From positions 1 through 64,000 of the forward strand of contig NZ_VOSK01000006.1 of NCBI RefSeq assembly GCF_009296175.1: 64,000 nt of DNA, given 5' to 3'. The position numbers and the translations under genes were made by a program. This stretch comes from Microvirga tunisiensis. GTDB taxonomy: Bacteria; Pseudomonadota; Alphaproteobacteria; Rhizobiales; Beijerinckiaceae. Of this stretch, positions 52,938 to 62,841 are shown piece by piece; the stretch's first letter is position 1, and each line of letters starts with the position of its first letter. The notes beneath the pieces are model-generated. The model ran no database searches and had not been told where the DNA came from. It was given only the letters and a program-made list of their open reading frames with translations.

Positions 52938-54158
52938 TCAAACGATCTGGTTGCCCAGATGCTCGGCGATCTGGAACAGGTCCTTGTCGCCCCGGCCGCT
53001 GATATTGACCACCATCAGGTGATCCCTGGGCTTTTGCGGGGCCAGTTCCATCACCTTGGCGAGCGCATGGCTCGGCTCGAGCGCGGGCAGGATGCCTTCG
53101 AGCCGCGAGCAGAGCTGGAAAGCCTCCAGCGCCTCCTCGTCGGTGGCGGAGATGTACGTCACCCGGCCCATTTCGTGCAGCCAGGCGTGCTCCGGGCCGA
53201 TGCCGGGATAGTCGAGGCCGGCCGAGATGGAATGCGCGTCCGCAATCTGCCCGTCCTGGTTCATGAGCAGATAGGTGCGGTTGCCGTGGAGCACGCCGGG
53301 GCGGCCGCCCGTCAGCGACGCAGCATGGAGGCCCGACAGGCCATGGCCCGCCGCCTCGACGCCGTAGATCTCCACGTCCTTGTCGTCGAGGAACGGGTGG
53401 AACAGGCCGATGGCGTTGGAACCGCCGCCGATGCAGGCGACGAGCGAATCCGGCAGGCGGCCTTCCGCCTGCATCATCTGCTCGCGGGTCTCGGTGCCGA
53501 TCACGCACTGGAAGTCGCGCACCATGGCCGGATAGGGATGCGGACCCGCCACCGTGCCGATGCAGTAGAAGGTGTCGGAGACATTGGTGACCCAGTCGCG
53601 CAGGGCCTCGTTCATGGCGTCCTTGAGGGTCCGGGTGCCGGACTGCACCGGCACGACCTTGGCGCCGAGCATGTTCATGCGGAACACGTTGGGCTTCTGC
53701 CGCTCCACGTCGACGGCCCCCATATAGACCACGCAGTCGAGGTCGAAGCGCGCGCAGAGCGTCGCGGTGGCCACACCGTGCTGGCCCGCGCCTGTCTCGG
53801 CGATGATGCGCTTCTTGCCCATGCGGCGGGCGAGAAGGATCTGGCCCAGCACGTTGTTCACCTTGTGCGCGCCGGTATGGTTCAGCTCTTCGCGCTTGAA
53901 GTAGATTTTCGCTCCACCGAGATGTTCGGTCATGCGCTCTGCGAAATAGAGCGGGCTTGGACGGCCGATATAATGCGTGGAGAAATACGCCATGTCGGCA
54001 TGGAAGGCCGGATCGTTCCTCGCCTCCTCGTAGGCCTTTTCCAGCTCGAGGATGTTCGGCATCAGGGTCTCGGCGACAAAGCGGCCGCCGAACTGGCCGA
54101 AATGCCCGCGCTCGTCGGGACCGGTGCGGAAGGAGTTGGGTTGGGCTTGAGCTGACAC
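52938..54158 (-). CDS. trpB: Tryptophan synthase beta chain
   Basis: 406 aa PLP enzyme joining indole and serine. The PLP Lys is in [19 protein letters not shown] and the phosphate-binding GGGSNAIG follow. The start is 57 bases after the trpF stop on the same strand. Full length for the family. Confidence 0.97.
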   Translation of the reverse strand: MSAQAQPNSFRTGPDERGHFGQFGGRFVAETLMPNILELEKAYEEARNDPAFHADMAYFSTHYIGRPSPLYFAERMTEHLGGAKIYFKREELNHTGAHKVNNVLGQILLARRMGKKRIIAETGAGQHGVATATLCARFDLDCVVYMGAVDVERQKPNVFRMNMLGAKVVPVQSGTRTLKDAMNEALRDWVTNVSDTFYCIGTVAGPHPYPAMVRDFQCVIGTETREQMMQAEGRLPDSLVACIGGGSNAIGLFHPFLDDKDVEIYGVEAAGHGLSGLHAASLTGGRPGVLHGNRTYLLMNQDGQIADAHSISAGLDYPGIGPEHAWLHEMGRVTYISATDEEALEAFQLCSRLEGILPALEPSHALAKVMELAPQKPRDHLMVVNISGRGDKDLFQIAEHLGNQIV

Positions 54159-54215
54159 GGCCTGTCCTGCCTTGAAGATCTTAAGGCACGCCCGGGAGAG
54201 GACGCGCTGTCTAAA

Positions 54216-54878
54216 CTAGTGATGGGCAGCAGCGAATGCTGTCCGGGCGGCCCTGATGAAAGCCTCGATCCTGGCCGGATCCTTGAGACCTGGTCCGCTT
54301 TCCACCCCGGACGACACGTCGACGGCCTGCGGCTTCGTGAGCCGGATCGCCTCCGCCACGTTGTCGGGATTGAGGCCCCCTGACAGCATGAAGAAAAGCT
54401 TGGGGTCAAGCCCGTTCAGGAGCCGCCAATCGAAGGCGATCCCGTTTCCGCCGGGGAGCGCGTTGGCCGCGCGGGGCGGCTTGGCATCGAGCAGGATGTG
54501 GTCGACGCCGGATGCATAGGGGCCAAGTGCCTGCAGATCCGAGGCTTCCGCGATACCGAAAGCCTTCATGACCGGGCGTCTGACCATGGAGCGGATCTCG
54601 GCCACGCGCTTAGGGCTTTCGCTTCCATGCAGCTGAATCAGGTCAGGGTTGATCGCCTCGATGGCCTGCGCGATCGCCTCGTCCTCCGGATTGACCAGCA
54701 GCACCACGCGTTGGGCGCAACCCCTGGCCTGCAGGGAGAGACGGTGACCGAGATCGAGGCTGACATGACGGGGGCTCTTGGGAAAGCGCACGAAGCCGAC
54801 CATGTCCGCGCCTGCACCCAAGGCCACATCGAGGGTTTCGGGCGTCGAGAGCCCGCAGATTTTGATCAGACTATCCAT
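54216..54878 (-). CDS. trpF: Phosphoribosylanthranilate isomerase
   Basis: 220 aa TIM barrel, Amadori rearrangement step of tryptophan synthesis. Catalytic Cys is in IKICGLSTPE and catalytic Asp in ILLDAKPP; phosphate loops are MLSGGLNPDN and VDVSSGVES. ATG 54878 starts MDSLIKICG; a longer in-frame start at 54953 would run into the upstream gene. It precedes trpB. Confidence 0.95.
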   Translation of the reverse strand: MDSLIKICGLSTPETLDVALGAGADMVGFVRFPKSPRHVSLDLGHRLSLQARGCAQRVVLLVNPEDEAIAQAIEAINPDLIQLHGSESPKRVAEIRSMVRRPVMKAFGIAEASDLQALGPYASGVDHILLDAKPPRAANALPGGNGIAFDWRLLNGLDPKLFFMLSGGLNPDNVAEAIRLTKPQAVDVSSGVESGPGLKDPARIEAFIRAARTAFAAAHH

Positions 54879-54891
54879 AAAGGGTATTTTA

Positions 54892-55836
54892 CTACACTTT
54901 TGCCAGGGAGCGCCACACCAGCATCGCCGCAGCCAGATCCTCCAGCGCTGCACCGACCGATTTGAAGGCCGTGATGGCCGCGGGGTCGCGGCGCGGCGGG
55001 TTGTGGCATAGATCCGTCAAGGTGCCGCGAATATGGCTCTCGGAGATGGCGCCCCGGGACAGGGCCACCGCGACGTCGCCGCCTTCCGACTTGGCGGCGG
55101 GCGTGTCGACATAGACCTGAGCCCGGCGCAGGGCCTCATCGTCGGCTTCGCGCATCTTGAGATTGAACGCGCCGACGAGATCGAGATGCGCGCCCGCCTT
55201 CAGCCAGGCTCCCCTGACGATGGGAGTGGTCGAAAGGGTGGCGCAGGAGACGAGATCGGCCTCGCTTACGGCCGACTCCAGATCCGCCACCGCCGCGACG
55301 GGCAGGCCCTCGGCTCGCAACTCGGCAGCGAGGATTTCCGCCTTCTCGAGGTTGTGGTTCCAGAGCGCCACCTCGCGGATCGGCCGCTGGCTCATATGGG
55401 CGCGGATCAGGAAAGGCGCGAGGGAGCCTGCACCAACCATGACCATGCGGCTGGCATCGTCGCGGGCGAGATGGCGCGCGGCAAGCGCCGAGGCGGCGGC
55501 GGTGCGCCAAACCGTCAGGCGGGTCCCGTCAAGAACCGAGACAGGCTCGCCCGTGGCGCCGTCCATCAGCAGATAGGAGCCCATCACGCTCGGAAGGCCT
55601 TTGGCGCCGTTCTCCGGAAAGACGGAGACGATCTTCACGCCGATGAAACCCTCCTGCATGGCAGGACCGGTCCAGGACGGCATGAGCAGGAGCGTGCCCT
55701 GGGCGCCGGGACGCTCGATCTCGTGGTGATGGCGCACCGGCGTGACCATATCGCCGCGAAAGGCCTCGGCCAGGGCATCGATCAGGACCGGAAAGCTGAG
55801 AACCCGATCGATCTCGGCAGAGGTCACGACGCGCAT
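54892..55836 (-). CDS. Ornithine cyclodeaminase/mu-crystallin-family protein
   Basis: 314 aa. N-terminal substrate domain with GVKIVSVFPENGAKG (Lys that contacts the substrate in the family) and a Rossmann domain starting MVMVGAGSLAPF. Members are NAD(P)-dependent cyclodeaminases, alanine dehydrogenases or ketimine reductases. It lies 13 bases before trpF on the same strand, so it is probably co-transcribed. The actual substrate is not clear. Confidence 0.85.
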   Translation of the reverse strand: MRVVTSAEIDRVLSFPVLIDALAEAFRGDMVTPVRHHHEIERPGAQGTLLLMPSWTGPAMQEGFIGVKIVSVFPENGAKGLPSVMGSYLLMDGATGEPVSVLDGTRLTVWRTAAASALAARHLARDDASRMVMVGAGSLAPFLIRAHMSQRPIREVALWNHNLEKAEILAAELRAEGLPVAAVADLESAVSEADLVSCATLSTTPIVRGAWLKAGAHLDLVGAFNLKMREADDEALRRAQVYVDTPAAKSEGGDVAVALSRGAISESHIRGTLTDLCHNPPRRDPAAITAFKSVGAALEDLAAAMLVWRSLAKV

Positions 55837-55856
55837 GGGAGGGTCTCTTCTGAGGA

Positions 55857-55906
55857 GCGCATCGTTGGTTGCGGAAAACCGGAGCCACGTTTCCGCACGA
55901 TGCGTT
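55857..55906. repeat. Single-module palindromic repeat overlapping the lapA stop
   Basis: GCGCATCGT...GCGGAAAACCGG...TTTCCGCACGATGCG, the second module of the composite repeat at 57655-57766. Its end reaches the TAA stop codon of lapA at 55905-55907, so the repeat lies directly at the 3' end of that gene. Confidence 0.7.
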
Positions 55907-56264
55907 AGAACCTGGAGCTTTGAGCGGAAGGAACGGTGGCCGGCACGGTGGTGGCCGGGGCGCCCTGCGATTTGAGGCGCTCGGTCTCATAGCGCAGCTG
56001 CCGCGTCTCGCGCCTCAGCTGACGACGGGACTTGCGGTTTTTGCCTTGCGCGAGCCAGCTCGCCACGCCGCCGATCACCACCCCGAGCATGACGGCGGCG
56101 AAGATCACGGCGAAGAGGGGCAGCTGAGCGGCGAATTCCGGCGCGTCCTGCGAGAACGGATCCAGCGACAGGGTCACCGGAGCGCGGTTCGCGACGGCGA
56201 GCAGAACGACCAGGATGGCAATCGGCAGGAGAATGAGCGCCTTTAGAAAGCGAATCACGAACAC
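55905..56264 (-). CDS. lapA: LapA-domain (DUF1049) inner-membrane protein
   Basis: 119 aa. Two membrane spans (ALILLPIAILVVLLAVAN and LFAVIFAAVMLGVVIGGVAS) and a cytoplasmic Arg-rich helix (RKSRRQLRRETRQLRYETER). This matches the LapA family involved in lipopolysaccharide assembly control. The place between ihfB and trpF is conserved in Rhizobiales. The C-terminal tail is Ala/Pro/Thr-rich. Confidence 0.85.
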   Translation of the reverse strand: MFVIRFLKALILLPIAILVVLLAVANRAPVTLSLDPFSQDAPEFAAQLPLFAVIFAAVMLGVVIGGVASWLAQGKNRKSRRQLRRETRQLRYETERLKSQGAPATTVPATVPSAQSSRF

Positions 56265-56298
56265 CTCTCAAGAATGACTTCAAGGATCCCGTCAGGGA

Positions 56299-56613
56299 TC
56301 ATTGGGCGGCCGCGGCCTTGAGCACCTTCGGAGCTGGAGCATTGAGCCGCTGACGCATTTCCTTGCCCGTCTTGAAGACGGGAACGACCTTTTCGGAGAT
56401 GGAAACGGATGCACCCGTGCGCGGGTTGCGACCCGTGCGGGCATCCCGCTTCTTTACCGAAAACGCGCCGAAGCCGCGCAGTTCGACCCGGTCGCCCCTG
56501 GCGAGGGCGTCGGCGATGGTGTCGAGGATCGCGTTCACGATCTTCTCCACGTCGCGCTGGTAGAGATGCGGGTTCTGCTCAGCGATCTTGAGCACCAGTT
56601 CGGATTTGATCAT
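56299..56613 (-). CDS. ihfB: Integration host factor subunit beta
   Basis: 104 aa HU/IHF fold. The DNA-bending arm is [14 protein letters not shown] with the intercalating Pro, and [18 protein letters not shown] is the family core. Start [17 protein letters not shown] is typical of IHF beta. It lies 26 bases after sppA on the same strand. Confidence 0.95.
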   Translation of the reverse strand: MIKSELVLKIAEQNPHLYQRDVEKIVNAILDTIADALARGDRVELRGFGAFSVKKRDARTGRNPRTGASVSISEKVVPVFKTGKEMRQRLNAPAPKVLKAAAAQ

Positions 56614-56639
56614 GGAGTGGCTATATCTTTGACGTTGCT

Positions 56640-57605
56640 TTATTTTTCCAAAGGTTGCCAGACAGCCAGGAGGCCGTCAAGTTGCGCAACCTGCCCATGA
56701 GCCGATGTCCTGCGCAGCGCCTCGGCCACGCGCTCGAAACCGAAGAGATCGGCCACGGTCGCGCTCATGGCGAAGATCGAAAGATCCCGGTCGCTGCTCG
56801 GTTTCCAATCGCGAATCGGCAGGTCCTTGGCCACGCCCTTCGTCTGCTCGAGCCAGGCGACCGCATCCCGCTCGCCGCCGATCTTGTCGACGAGCTTCAT
56901 GGGCACGCCCTGACGGCCGCTGAAGACCTGACCGGTGGAGGCGGTGGCCAGCTCGCCCTCGCTGAGGCGGCGGCGGTCGCGCACCAGGGCCTTGAACCAG
57001 TCGTAGGTGTCGTTGACCACCGCCTGCATGGCGGCACGGGCTTCCGGCGATGTGGGCTTGAAGGGGCTCGGCTCCGCCTTGAGGGGCGAGGATTTCACCT
57101 CCTCCAGCTTCACGCCGACCTGGCCCATGAGTCCCGACAGGTCGGGATATTGGAACAGCACCCCGATGGAGCCCACGAGCGAGGTCTCGCGCGCGACGAT
57201 GTAGTCGGTCGCGATGGCCGTGATATAGCCGCCCGAAGCCGCCGTTCCGTCGACGAAGGTGACGACGGGCTTCTTCTCGGCGAGCCGGCGGATGTTGCGG
57301 TAGAGCTCCTCGGAGCCCGTCGTCGTGCCGCCGGGGCTGTTGATGGAAATCACGACGCCGGAGACCGCATTCGAATCGCCCACGCGCTGCATCAGGTCGG
57401 CGAGGCGCTGGTTGCCGGTGATCACGCCGTCGACGGAAATGCGCGCGATCTGGTTCTGGATCGCGCCATATCCCGCCCGGTCGGCGGCGGCGTAGCCAAG
57501 GGCGGCAACGGCCGCGATGAGGCCGGAGAATCCCGCAACGCGCCAGAAGGAGAGCTTGCGGCGCAGACGGCGGCGGTCGGCGATGGCTTCGGCATCGATG
57601 GACAT
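56640..57605 (-). CDS. sppA: Signal peptide peptidase SppA
   Basis: 321 aa single-domain protease IV. One N-terminal membrane anchor ([19 protein letters not shown]), catalytic Ser in [11 protein letters not shown] and catalytic Lys in [13 protein letters not shown]. It degrades cleaved signal peptides in the membrane. ATG 57605 is selected; an in-frame start at 57695 lies inside a palindromic repeat. Confidence 0.93.
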   Translation of the reverse strand: MSIDAEAIADRRRLRRKLSFWRVAGFSGLIAAVAALGYAAADRAGYGAIQNQIARISVDGVITGNQRLADLMQRVGDSNAVSGVVISINSPGGTTTGSEELYRNIRRLAEKKPVVTFVDGTAASGGYITAIATDYIVARETSLVGSIGVLFQYPDLSGLMGQVGVKLEEVKSSPLKAEPSPFKPTSPEARAAMQAVVNDTYDWFKALVRDRRRLSEGELATASTGQVFSGRQGVPMKLVDKIGGERDAVAWLEQTKGVAKDLPIRDWKPSSDRDLSIFAMSATVADLFGFERVAEALRRTSAHGQVAQLDGLLAVWQPLEK

Positions 57606-57654
57606 CGATTGGTCTCTTGCTGGTTCCAGATCGGATGAGAAGGGCTGCACCCTA

Positions 57655-57766
57655 GAGCATCGGACCCGAAAGTGGAAACCACTTTTGGAATCCATCCGAC
57701 GCTCAATTCCCTAAGTAGCGCATCGTCTTGAGCGGAAAACCGGGCGCGCTTTTCCGCGCGATGCGC
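57655..57766. repeat. Composite palindromic intergenic repeat (copy 2)
   Basis: First module GAGCATCGGACCCGAAAGTGG then CCACTTTTGGAATCCATCCG; second module GCGCATCGTC, GCGGAAAACCGG and TTTTCCGCGCGATGCGC. Equivalent to 36014-36140. It fills the gap between rpsA terminators and sppA. Confidence 0.8.
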
Positions 57767-57802
57767 TGCGAGGGCACTTAGGGCGGCAAGCGCGCCGGCC
57801 AA

Positions 57803-57833
57803 CAAAAAACCCGCGCGATGGCTCGCGCGGGTT
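57803..57833 (-). terminator. Second intrinsic terminator after rpsA
   Basis: AACCCGCGCGA-TGGC-TCGCGCGGGTT, with TTTTTT following on the minus strand. It is the distal one of a tandem pair. Confidence 0.9.
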
Positions 57834-57841
57834 CACGAAAT

Positions 57842-57871
57842 AAAAAATCCCCGGGCTTAAAGCCCGGGGAT
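57842..57871 (-). terminator. First intrinsic terminator after rpsA
   Basis: ATCCCCGGGCT-TAA-AGCCCGGGGAT, with a run of six T on the minus strand. It lies about 27 bases after the rpsA stop. Confidence 0.92.
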
Positions 57872-57897
57872 CCAATCAGGTTTCTTTTCGAGCCCGA

Positions 57898-59595
57898 TTA
57901 TTTCTTGTCCTTGGCCTTCAGAGCGGCGCCGAGGATGTCGCCGAGCGATGCACCCGAATCGGCCGAGCCGTACTGAGCCATGGCTTCCTTCTCCTCAGCG
58001 ACCTCGAGGGCCTTGATGGAGACGGTGACGCGACGGGCCTTGCGGTCGAACTGCGTGACGCGGGCATCGAGCTTCTCGCCGGGGGCGAAGCGCTCGGGGC
58101 GCTGGTCGGCGCGGTCACGAGCGAGCTCGTTGCGCTTGATGAAGGTGGAGAGGTCGGTGTCGACGATCTTCACTTCCAGGCCGCCGTCCTTCACCTCGAG
58201 AACCTCGCAGGTGACGATCTGGCCCTTCTTGATCTCGCCGGCTTCGGCGAAGGGATCGCCCGCAAGCTGCTTGATGCCCAGCGAGATGCGCTCCTTCTCG
58301 ACGTCCACGTCGAGAACCTGAGCACGGACGATGTCGCCCTTCTTGAAGTCGTCGATGACCTGCTCGCCCGGACGGTTCCAGTCGAGGTCCGAGAGGTGGA
58401 CCATGCCGTCGACGTCGTTCTCGAGACCGATGAACAGACCGAACTCGGTCTTGTTCTTGACCTCGCCTTCGACTTCGGAGCCGACAGGATGCTTCTCGGC
58501 GAAAGCATCCCACGGGTTCTGGAGCGTCTGCTTCAGACCCAGCGAGATGCGGCGCTTCACCTGATCGACCTCGAGGATCACGACCTCAACCTCCTGCGAG
58601 GTGGAGATGATCTTGCCCGGGTGGACGTTCTTCTTCGTCCAGGACATCTCGGAGACGTGGATCAGGCCTTCGATGCCGGGCTCGAGCTCGACGAACGCAC
58701 CGTAATCGGTGATGTTCGTGACGCGGCCCTTCAGCTTCGCCTGGACCGGGTAGCGGGCGGCGATGCCTTCCCACGGATCAGCCAGCAGCTGCTTGATGCC
58801 CAGCGAGATGCGGTGCGTCTCGTGGTTGATCTTGATGATCTTCACCTTCACCGTCTGGCCGATGGTTACGACCTCGGACGGATGGTTCACGCGGCGCCAT
58901 GCCATGTCGGTGACGTGCAGCAGGCCGTCGATGCCGCCGAGATCAACGAACGCACCGTACTCGGTGATGTTCTTGACCACGCCGTCGATGACCTGCCCCT
59001 CTTCGAGGTTCGCCACGAGCTCGGAACGCTGCTCGGCGCGGCTCTCTTCGAGAACCGTGCGGCGCGACACGACGATGTTGCCGCGGCGGCGATCCATCTT
59101 GAGGATCTGGAACGGCTGAGCCACGCCCATGAGCGGGGTGACGTCGCGGACCGGGCGGATGTCGACCTGCGAGCGGGGCAGGAACGCCACGGCGCCGTCG
59201 AGGTCGACCGTGTAGCCGCCCTTCACCTGGTTGAAGATCGTGCCGTTGACGCGCTCGCCGGCCTCGAAGGCCTTCTCGAGCTTCACCCACGACTCTTCGC
59301 GGCGGGCCTTGTCACGGGAGATGACGGCCTCGCCCAGCGCATTCTCGATGCGCTCGACATAGACCTCGACCTCGTCACCGACGACGACCGTCTGGTCGCG
59401 GTTCGGGCCGGCAAATTCTTTGAGGGCGACGCGACCTTCGGTCTTGGCGCCGATATCGATGACCGCGACGTCCTTTTCGATCGCGACCACCTTGCCCTTC
59501 ACGACCGAGCCTTCGCTGATCTCGTTCGTGCGGAAGGATTCTTCGAGCAGGGCCGCGAAATCTTCACGGCTCGGCTGTTGCAAAGCTGCAGACAT
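57898..59595 (-). CDS. rpsA: 30S ribosomal protein S1
   Basis: 565 aa with six S1 RNA-binding repeats (for example GSVVKGKVVAIEKDVAVIDIG, VVKNITEYGAFVDLGG and VTNITDYGAFVELEPG). It brings structured mRNAs to the 30S subunit. It is ended by two tandem terminators, which fits a strongly expressed gene. Confidence 0.97.
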   Translation of the reverse strand: MSAALQQPSREDFAALLEESFRTNEISEGSVVKGKVVAIEKDVAVIDIGAKTEGRVALKEFAGPNRDQTVVVGDEVEVYVERIENALGEAVISRDKARREESWVKLEKAFEAGERVNGTIFNQVKGGYTVDLDGAVAFLPRSQVDIRPVRDVTPLMGVAQPFQILKMDRRRGNIVVSRRTVLEESRAEQRSELVANLEEGQVIDGVVKNITEYGAFVDLGGIDGLLHVTDMAWRRVNHPSEVVTIGQTVKVKIIKINHETHRISLGIKQLLADPWEGIAARYPVQAKLKGRVTNITDYGAFVELEPGIEGLIHVSEMSWTKKNVHPGKIISTSQEVEVVILEVDQVKRRISLGLKQTLQNPWDAFAEKHPVGSEVEGEVKNKTEFGLFIGLENDVDGMVHLSDLDWNRPGEQVIDDFKKGDIVRAQVLDVDVEKERISLGIKQLAGDPFAEAGEIKKGQIVTCEVLEVKDGGLEVKIVDTDLSTFIKRNELARDRADQRPERFAPGEKLDARVTQFDRKARRVTVSIKALEVAEEKEAMAQYGSADSGASLGDILGAALKAKDKK

Positions 59596-59909
59596 AGGTT
59601 CTCCTGAATGGCCCTCGTTTAAAGGGGCAACGCCGGCGGCTCGTGTTAACGGGCCGTTTCCAGCCGCCGCTGCCTGAGGACGCCCCTTTTAGGGCCATGT
59701 CCGAGGCATGCCGCTCATTGAGCGGGCCGGCGTATCATCGACGGATGGAAACGCTTGTACCGACAAGACTTTTCGGAACACCGCGAGGGCGCGGAACACG
59801 CACCCTTACAATCGAAAACCGTCAATGTCTTGTCGGATGGGGGTTCTTTTATCCCATGTGGCCCCGGATCACAAGGCTTTCAAGCCATTCGGCCGGGGCC
59901 CGCATCACC
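59596..59909. promoter_or_regulatory. Region upstream of rpsA
   Basis: 314 bases without a gene. It should hold the rpsA promoter; TTGACG occurs on the minus strand near 59821 but no good -10 was found. A hairpin with GGCCCCGG/CCGGGGCC arms (59860-59867 with 59893-59900) and an inner GGCTT/AAGCC stem lies just past the SMP-30 gene stop and may end that transcript, though it lacks a T run. Confidence 0.4.
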
Positions 59910-61136
59910 TCACCCCGGACCTGCACCCTGAGTGTTGACATAGACCGCGTAGAGCGACTGGCTGGCCGCCATGAACAGACGGTTACGCTTGGGGCCGCCG
60001 AAGCAGATATTGCCGCAAACCTCGGGCAGGCGAATGCGTCCCATGAGCTTGCCCTCCGGTGTCCAGACGGTCACCCCATTATAACCGACTGCCCGCCCGG
60101 CATTGCTCGAAGCCCACAGGTTGCCGTCCACGTCGCAGCGCAGGCCGTCGGGGCCGCATTTCACCCCGTCGATCGTGCAGTCGGAGAACAGCCGCCGGTT
60201 CGAAAGCTTGTTGTCGGTGCCGACGTCGAAGACGTGAATGTCGCTCTTGCCGCCGGCGCCCGTGTCGCCCGGACCCTTGCCCGTGCTCGCGACATAGAGC
60301 TTCTTGTAGTCCGGCGAGAAGCACAATCCGTTGGGATCGGGAACCTGGTCCTCCGTCACCACGAGGTCGACGCGGCCGCTCGGATCGACACGGTAGCAGT
60401 TCGTCGGCAGCTCCCGTCGCGCGCTGCCGATGCCGGCAGCTTGGCCAAGCTTGGGATTGAGCCGTCCGCCCGCATTGCTCGGCCCGCCCTGAATGTCGGG
60501 TGCGCCTTCGTAAAGCTGGCCGCCATAGGGCGGGTCTGTAAACCAGTAGCTGCCATCGGGATGGGCCACCACGTCGTTGGGCGAGTTGAGGCGCTTTCCC
60601 TCGAACGAATCAGCCAGCACCGTGACCGATCCGTCGAGCTCGTATCGCACGACCCGACGGGTCAGATGTTCGCAGGAGAGCTGGCGGCCCTGGAAATCGA
60701 AGCTGTTGCCGTTGCTGTTGTTCGACGGCATGCGGAACACGCTCACGCGGCCGTCGTCCTCGAGCCAGCGCATCTGCCGGTTGTTCGGAATGTCGCTCCA
60801 GACGAGATAGCGCCCCTGGGCGTTCCAGGCCTGCCCCTCGGACCAGAGCGCTCCCGTCCAGAGACGGGTGATGGCGCTGTTCGGCTGGGCATATTGGTTG
60901 AAGAGCGGATCGACCGTGAGAACGTCCGGATCGGTGAAATAGGTTGTGGGGGCGCCGCCGGGGCCGAAGTCACGGGGAGGATTCGTCACCGTGCTGGGAG
61001 GCTGGGCGGGAGTCTGGGCCCATGCGGCGCCGGATCCGGCCACGACGGCTCCGGCACCCATGGCCTTGATGAGACTGCGTCTGGACAGGATATCAGGATA
61101 CTCGACCGGCGAACGTCGCTGCGAAGTCATGGACAC
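59910..61136 (-). CDS. Tat-exported SMP-30/gluconolactonase-family protein
   Basis: 408 aa. Twin-arginine signal LSRRSLIKAMGAGAVVAG ending AWAQT, then a beta-propeller with LNSPNDVVAHPDGSYWFTDPP, DPNGLCFSPDYKKLYVAS and GPDGLRCDVDGNLW (metal-site Asn and Asp). This is a periplasmic lactonase, unlike the cytoplasmic one at 1241-2119. It stands alone, about 250 bases from the transporter upstream. The substrate lactone is unknown. Confidence 0.85.
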   Translation of the reverse strand: MSMTSQRRSPVEYPDILSRRSLIKAMGAGAVVAGSGAAWAQTPAQPPSTVTNPPRDFGPGGAPTTYFTDPDVLTVDPLFNQYAQPNSAITRLWTGALWSEGQAWNAQGRYLVWSDIPNNRQMRWLEDDGRVSVFRMPSNNSNGNSFDFQGRQLSCEHLTRRVVRYELDGSVTVLADSFEGKRLNSPNDVVAHPDGSYWFTDPPYGGQLYEGAPDIQGGPSNAGGRLNPKLGQAAGIGSARRELPTNCYRVDPSGRVDLVVTEDQVPDPNGLCFSPDYKKLYVASTGKGPGDTGAGGKSDIHVFDVGTDNKLSNRRLFSDCTIDGVKCGPDGLRCDVDGNLWASSNAGRAVGYNGVTVWTPEGKLMGRIRLPEVCGNICFGGPKRNRLFMAASQSLYAVYVNTQGAGPG

Positions 61137-61324
61137 CTCCCTGTTTCGGCGTCTTTTTCACCCGCTGGTCGGCGGACCGCGAGTCTCGCTGAATGGATCA
61201 GAATCCCATATTTCAGCGAAGCTTGAACCGTTCTTTTGAGGAATGCGGTCAAGGGCCGACTCGAAAGAGTTATTGGGCCCGTCACCGCGCATGCCGATTG
61301 CAGGGGCTCGCAGCCATAAACGAT

Positions 61325-61358
61325 TCACCCCCCGCTTTTCCGGAAAAGCGGGGGGTGA
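61325..61358. repeat. Perfect 34-bp palindrome downstream of the MFS transporter
   Basis: Each arm is TCACCCCCCGCTTTTCC and its exact complement, with no loop bases. It lies 32 bases past the transporter stop. There is no T tract on either strand, so it is not a standard intrinsic terminator even though its position suits one. Confidence 0.7.
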
Positions 61359-61389
61359 AAAGGATGGATCGATGTCAGAGGGCTCGTCC

Positions 61390-62679
61390 TCAGTCCTCGT
61401 GAATGAGGCTGTGCTCGCGGGTGTCCTTCATCCCGAGATAGACGATGAGGGACAGGCCGATCATGGCGGTCACGTACCAGAAGAAGCCGTATTCGATGCC
61501 GGCCTGCTTGAACCAGAGCGCCACGTATTCGGCCGTGCCGCCGAAGACCGTGTTGGCGATGGCATAGGGCAAGGCGACGCCCAGCGCCCGGATATGCGCC
61601 GGGAACATCTCGGCCTTCACCACCGCGTTGATCGAGGTATAGCCGGTGACGATCACGAGCGCCGCGAGGCAGAGGGCGAAGGCCACATACGGATCCTTCG
61701 TGCCGGCGAGCGTCGAGAAGATCAGGTAGGTGAACAGCACGCCGAGAATGCCGAAGCCCACCATCAGGGGCTTGCGGCCGATCTTGTCCGACAAGGCGCC
61801 GGCCACGGGCTGCAGCAGCATGAAGACGAAGAGCGCCGCCGCCGTGATCTGGCTCGCCGCCTCGCGGGAGAAGCCCGAGGTGTTCACCAGGAACTTCTGC
61901 AGGTAGGTGGTATAGACATAGAAGGCGAGCGTGCCGCCGGCGGTGAGCGCGATGACCGTGAAGGCCTGGCGGGGATATTTGGTGAAGAGCGCGAGGCCGC
62001 TGGAGCGCGGCGCCGCCGCGCCCTGCGCGTTCTTGTAGGATTCCGTCTCGGCGAGGCCGCGGCGGAGATAGAACACGATCACCGCGAGCACGCCGCCGAT
62101 GGCGAACGGGATGCGCCAGCCCCAGGCCTCGAGATTCTGCTCGGACATGGCCTGCTGCAGGATCAGCAGCACGGCGAGCGCGATCAGCTGACCCGAGATC
62201 AGCGTCACGTACTGGAAGCTTGAGAAGAAGCCGCGCCGGCTTTTGCCTGCCATTTCGCTCAGGTAGGTCGCGCTGGCGCCGTACTCGCCGCCGACGCTGA
62301 TGCCCTGGAGCAGGCGCGCCACAATCAGGATGACCGGAGCGAGCACGCCGATGCTGTCATAGCCCGGGGTGACGGCGATCATCAGCGAGCCCGTGCACAT
62401 CAGCGTCACCGAGAGGGTGAGGCCCGCCTTGCGGCCCTTCCGGTCGGCGTAGATGCCCATGATCCAGGCGCCGATCGGGCGCATGAGGAAGCCCACGGCG
62501 AAGACGGCCGCCGCGTTCAGGAGCTGGGCGGTCTGATCGCCCTTGGGAAAGAAGATGGGCGCGAAATAGAGGGTGAAGGCTGAATAGACGTACCAATCGT
62601 ACCACTCGACCATGTTGCCGGCCGATCCGCCGAGGATCGACTTGAGACGGCCTTTCTGGTCGGCGACACTGTTTTTCAT
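61390..62679 (-). CDS. MFS transporter, metabolite:H+ symporter (KgtP/ProP-like)
   Basis: 429 aa, about 12 membrane spans. The start GNMVEWYDWYVYSAFTLYF and GSYADRKGRK-type loop (here MGIYADRKGRKAG) mark the metabolite:H+ symporter branch that carries dicarboxylates, alpha-ketoglutarate or shikimate. GGEYGASATYLSE is the usual fifth-helix signature. ATG 62679 is used; in-frame starts at 62688 and 62715 are possible. Ligand unassigned. Confidence 0.85.
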   Translation of the reverse strand: MKNSVADQKGRLKSILGGSAGNMVEWYDWYVYSAFTLYFAPIFFPKGDQTAQLLNAAAVFAVGFLMRPIGAWIMGIYADRKGRKAGLTLSVTLMCTGSLMIAVTPGYDSIGVLAPVILIVARLLQGISVGGEYGASATYLSEMAGKSRRGFFSSFQYVTLISGQLIALAVLLILQQAMSEQNLEAWGWRIPFAIGGVLAVIVFYLRRGLAETESYKNAQGAAAPRSSGLALFTKYPRQAFTVIALTAGGTLAFYVYTTYLQKFLVNTSGFSREAASQITAAALFVFMLLQPVAGALSDKIGRKPLMVGFGILGVLFTYLIFSTLAGTKDPYVAFALCLAALVIVTGYTSINAVVKAEMFPAHIRALGVALPYAIANTVFGGTAEYVALWFKQAGIEYGFFWYVTAMIGLSLIVYLGMKDTREHSLIHED

Positions 62680-62841
62680 CAACATCATGCGACTCGTTTT
62701 CCAACGTGGGCACACGCTCCAAACGAGGAGCGCATGGCTTTATGGAGAGGATGGAAGGATTGTCGGAAGGGGCGGCAGCGTTTGGCGTGTCACTGCGGCC
62801 TTATTTGGTTGACCCCGACATAGAGCCAGCTCGACCTCGGG

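Noticed and set aside
59643-61226. Long plus-strand frame opposite the Tat-exported SMP-30 gene
   Set aside because: Shadow of the minus-strand gene, whose Tat signal and propeller motifs are clear.
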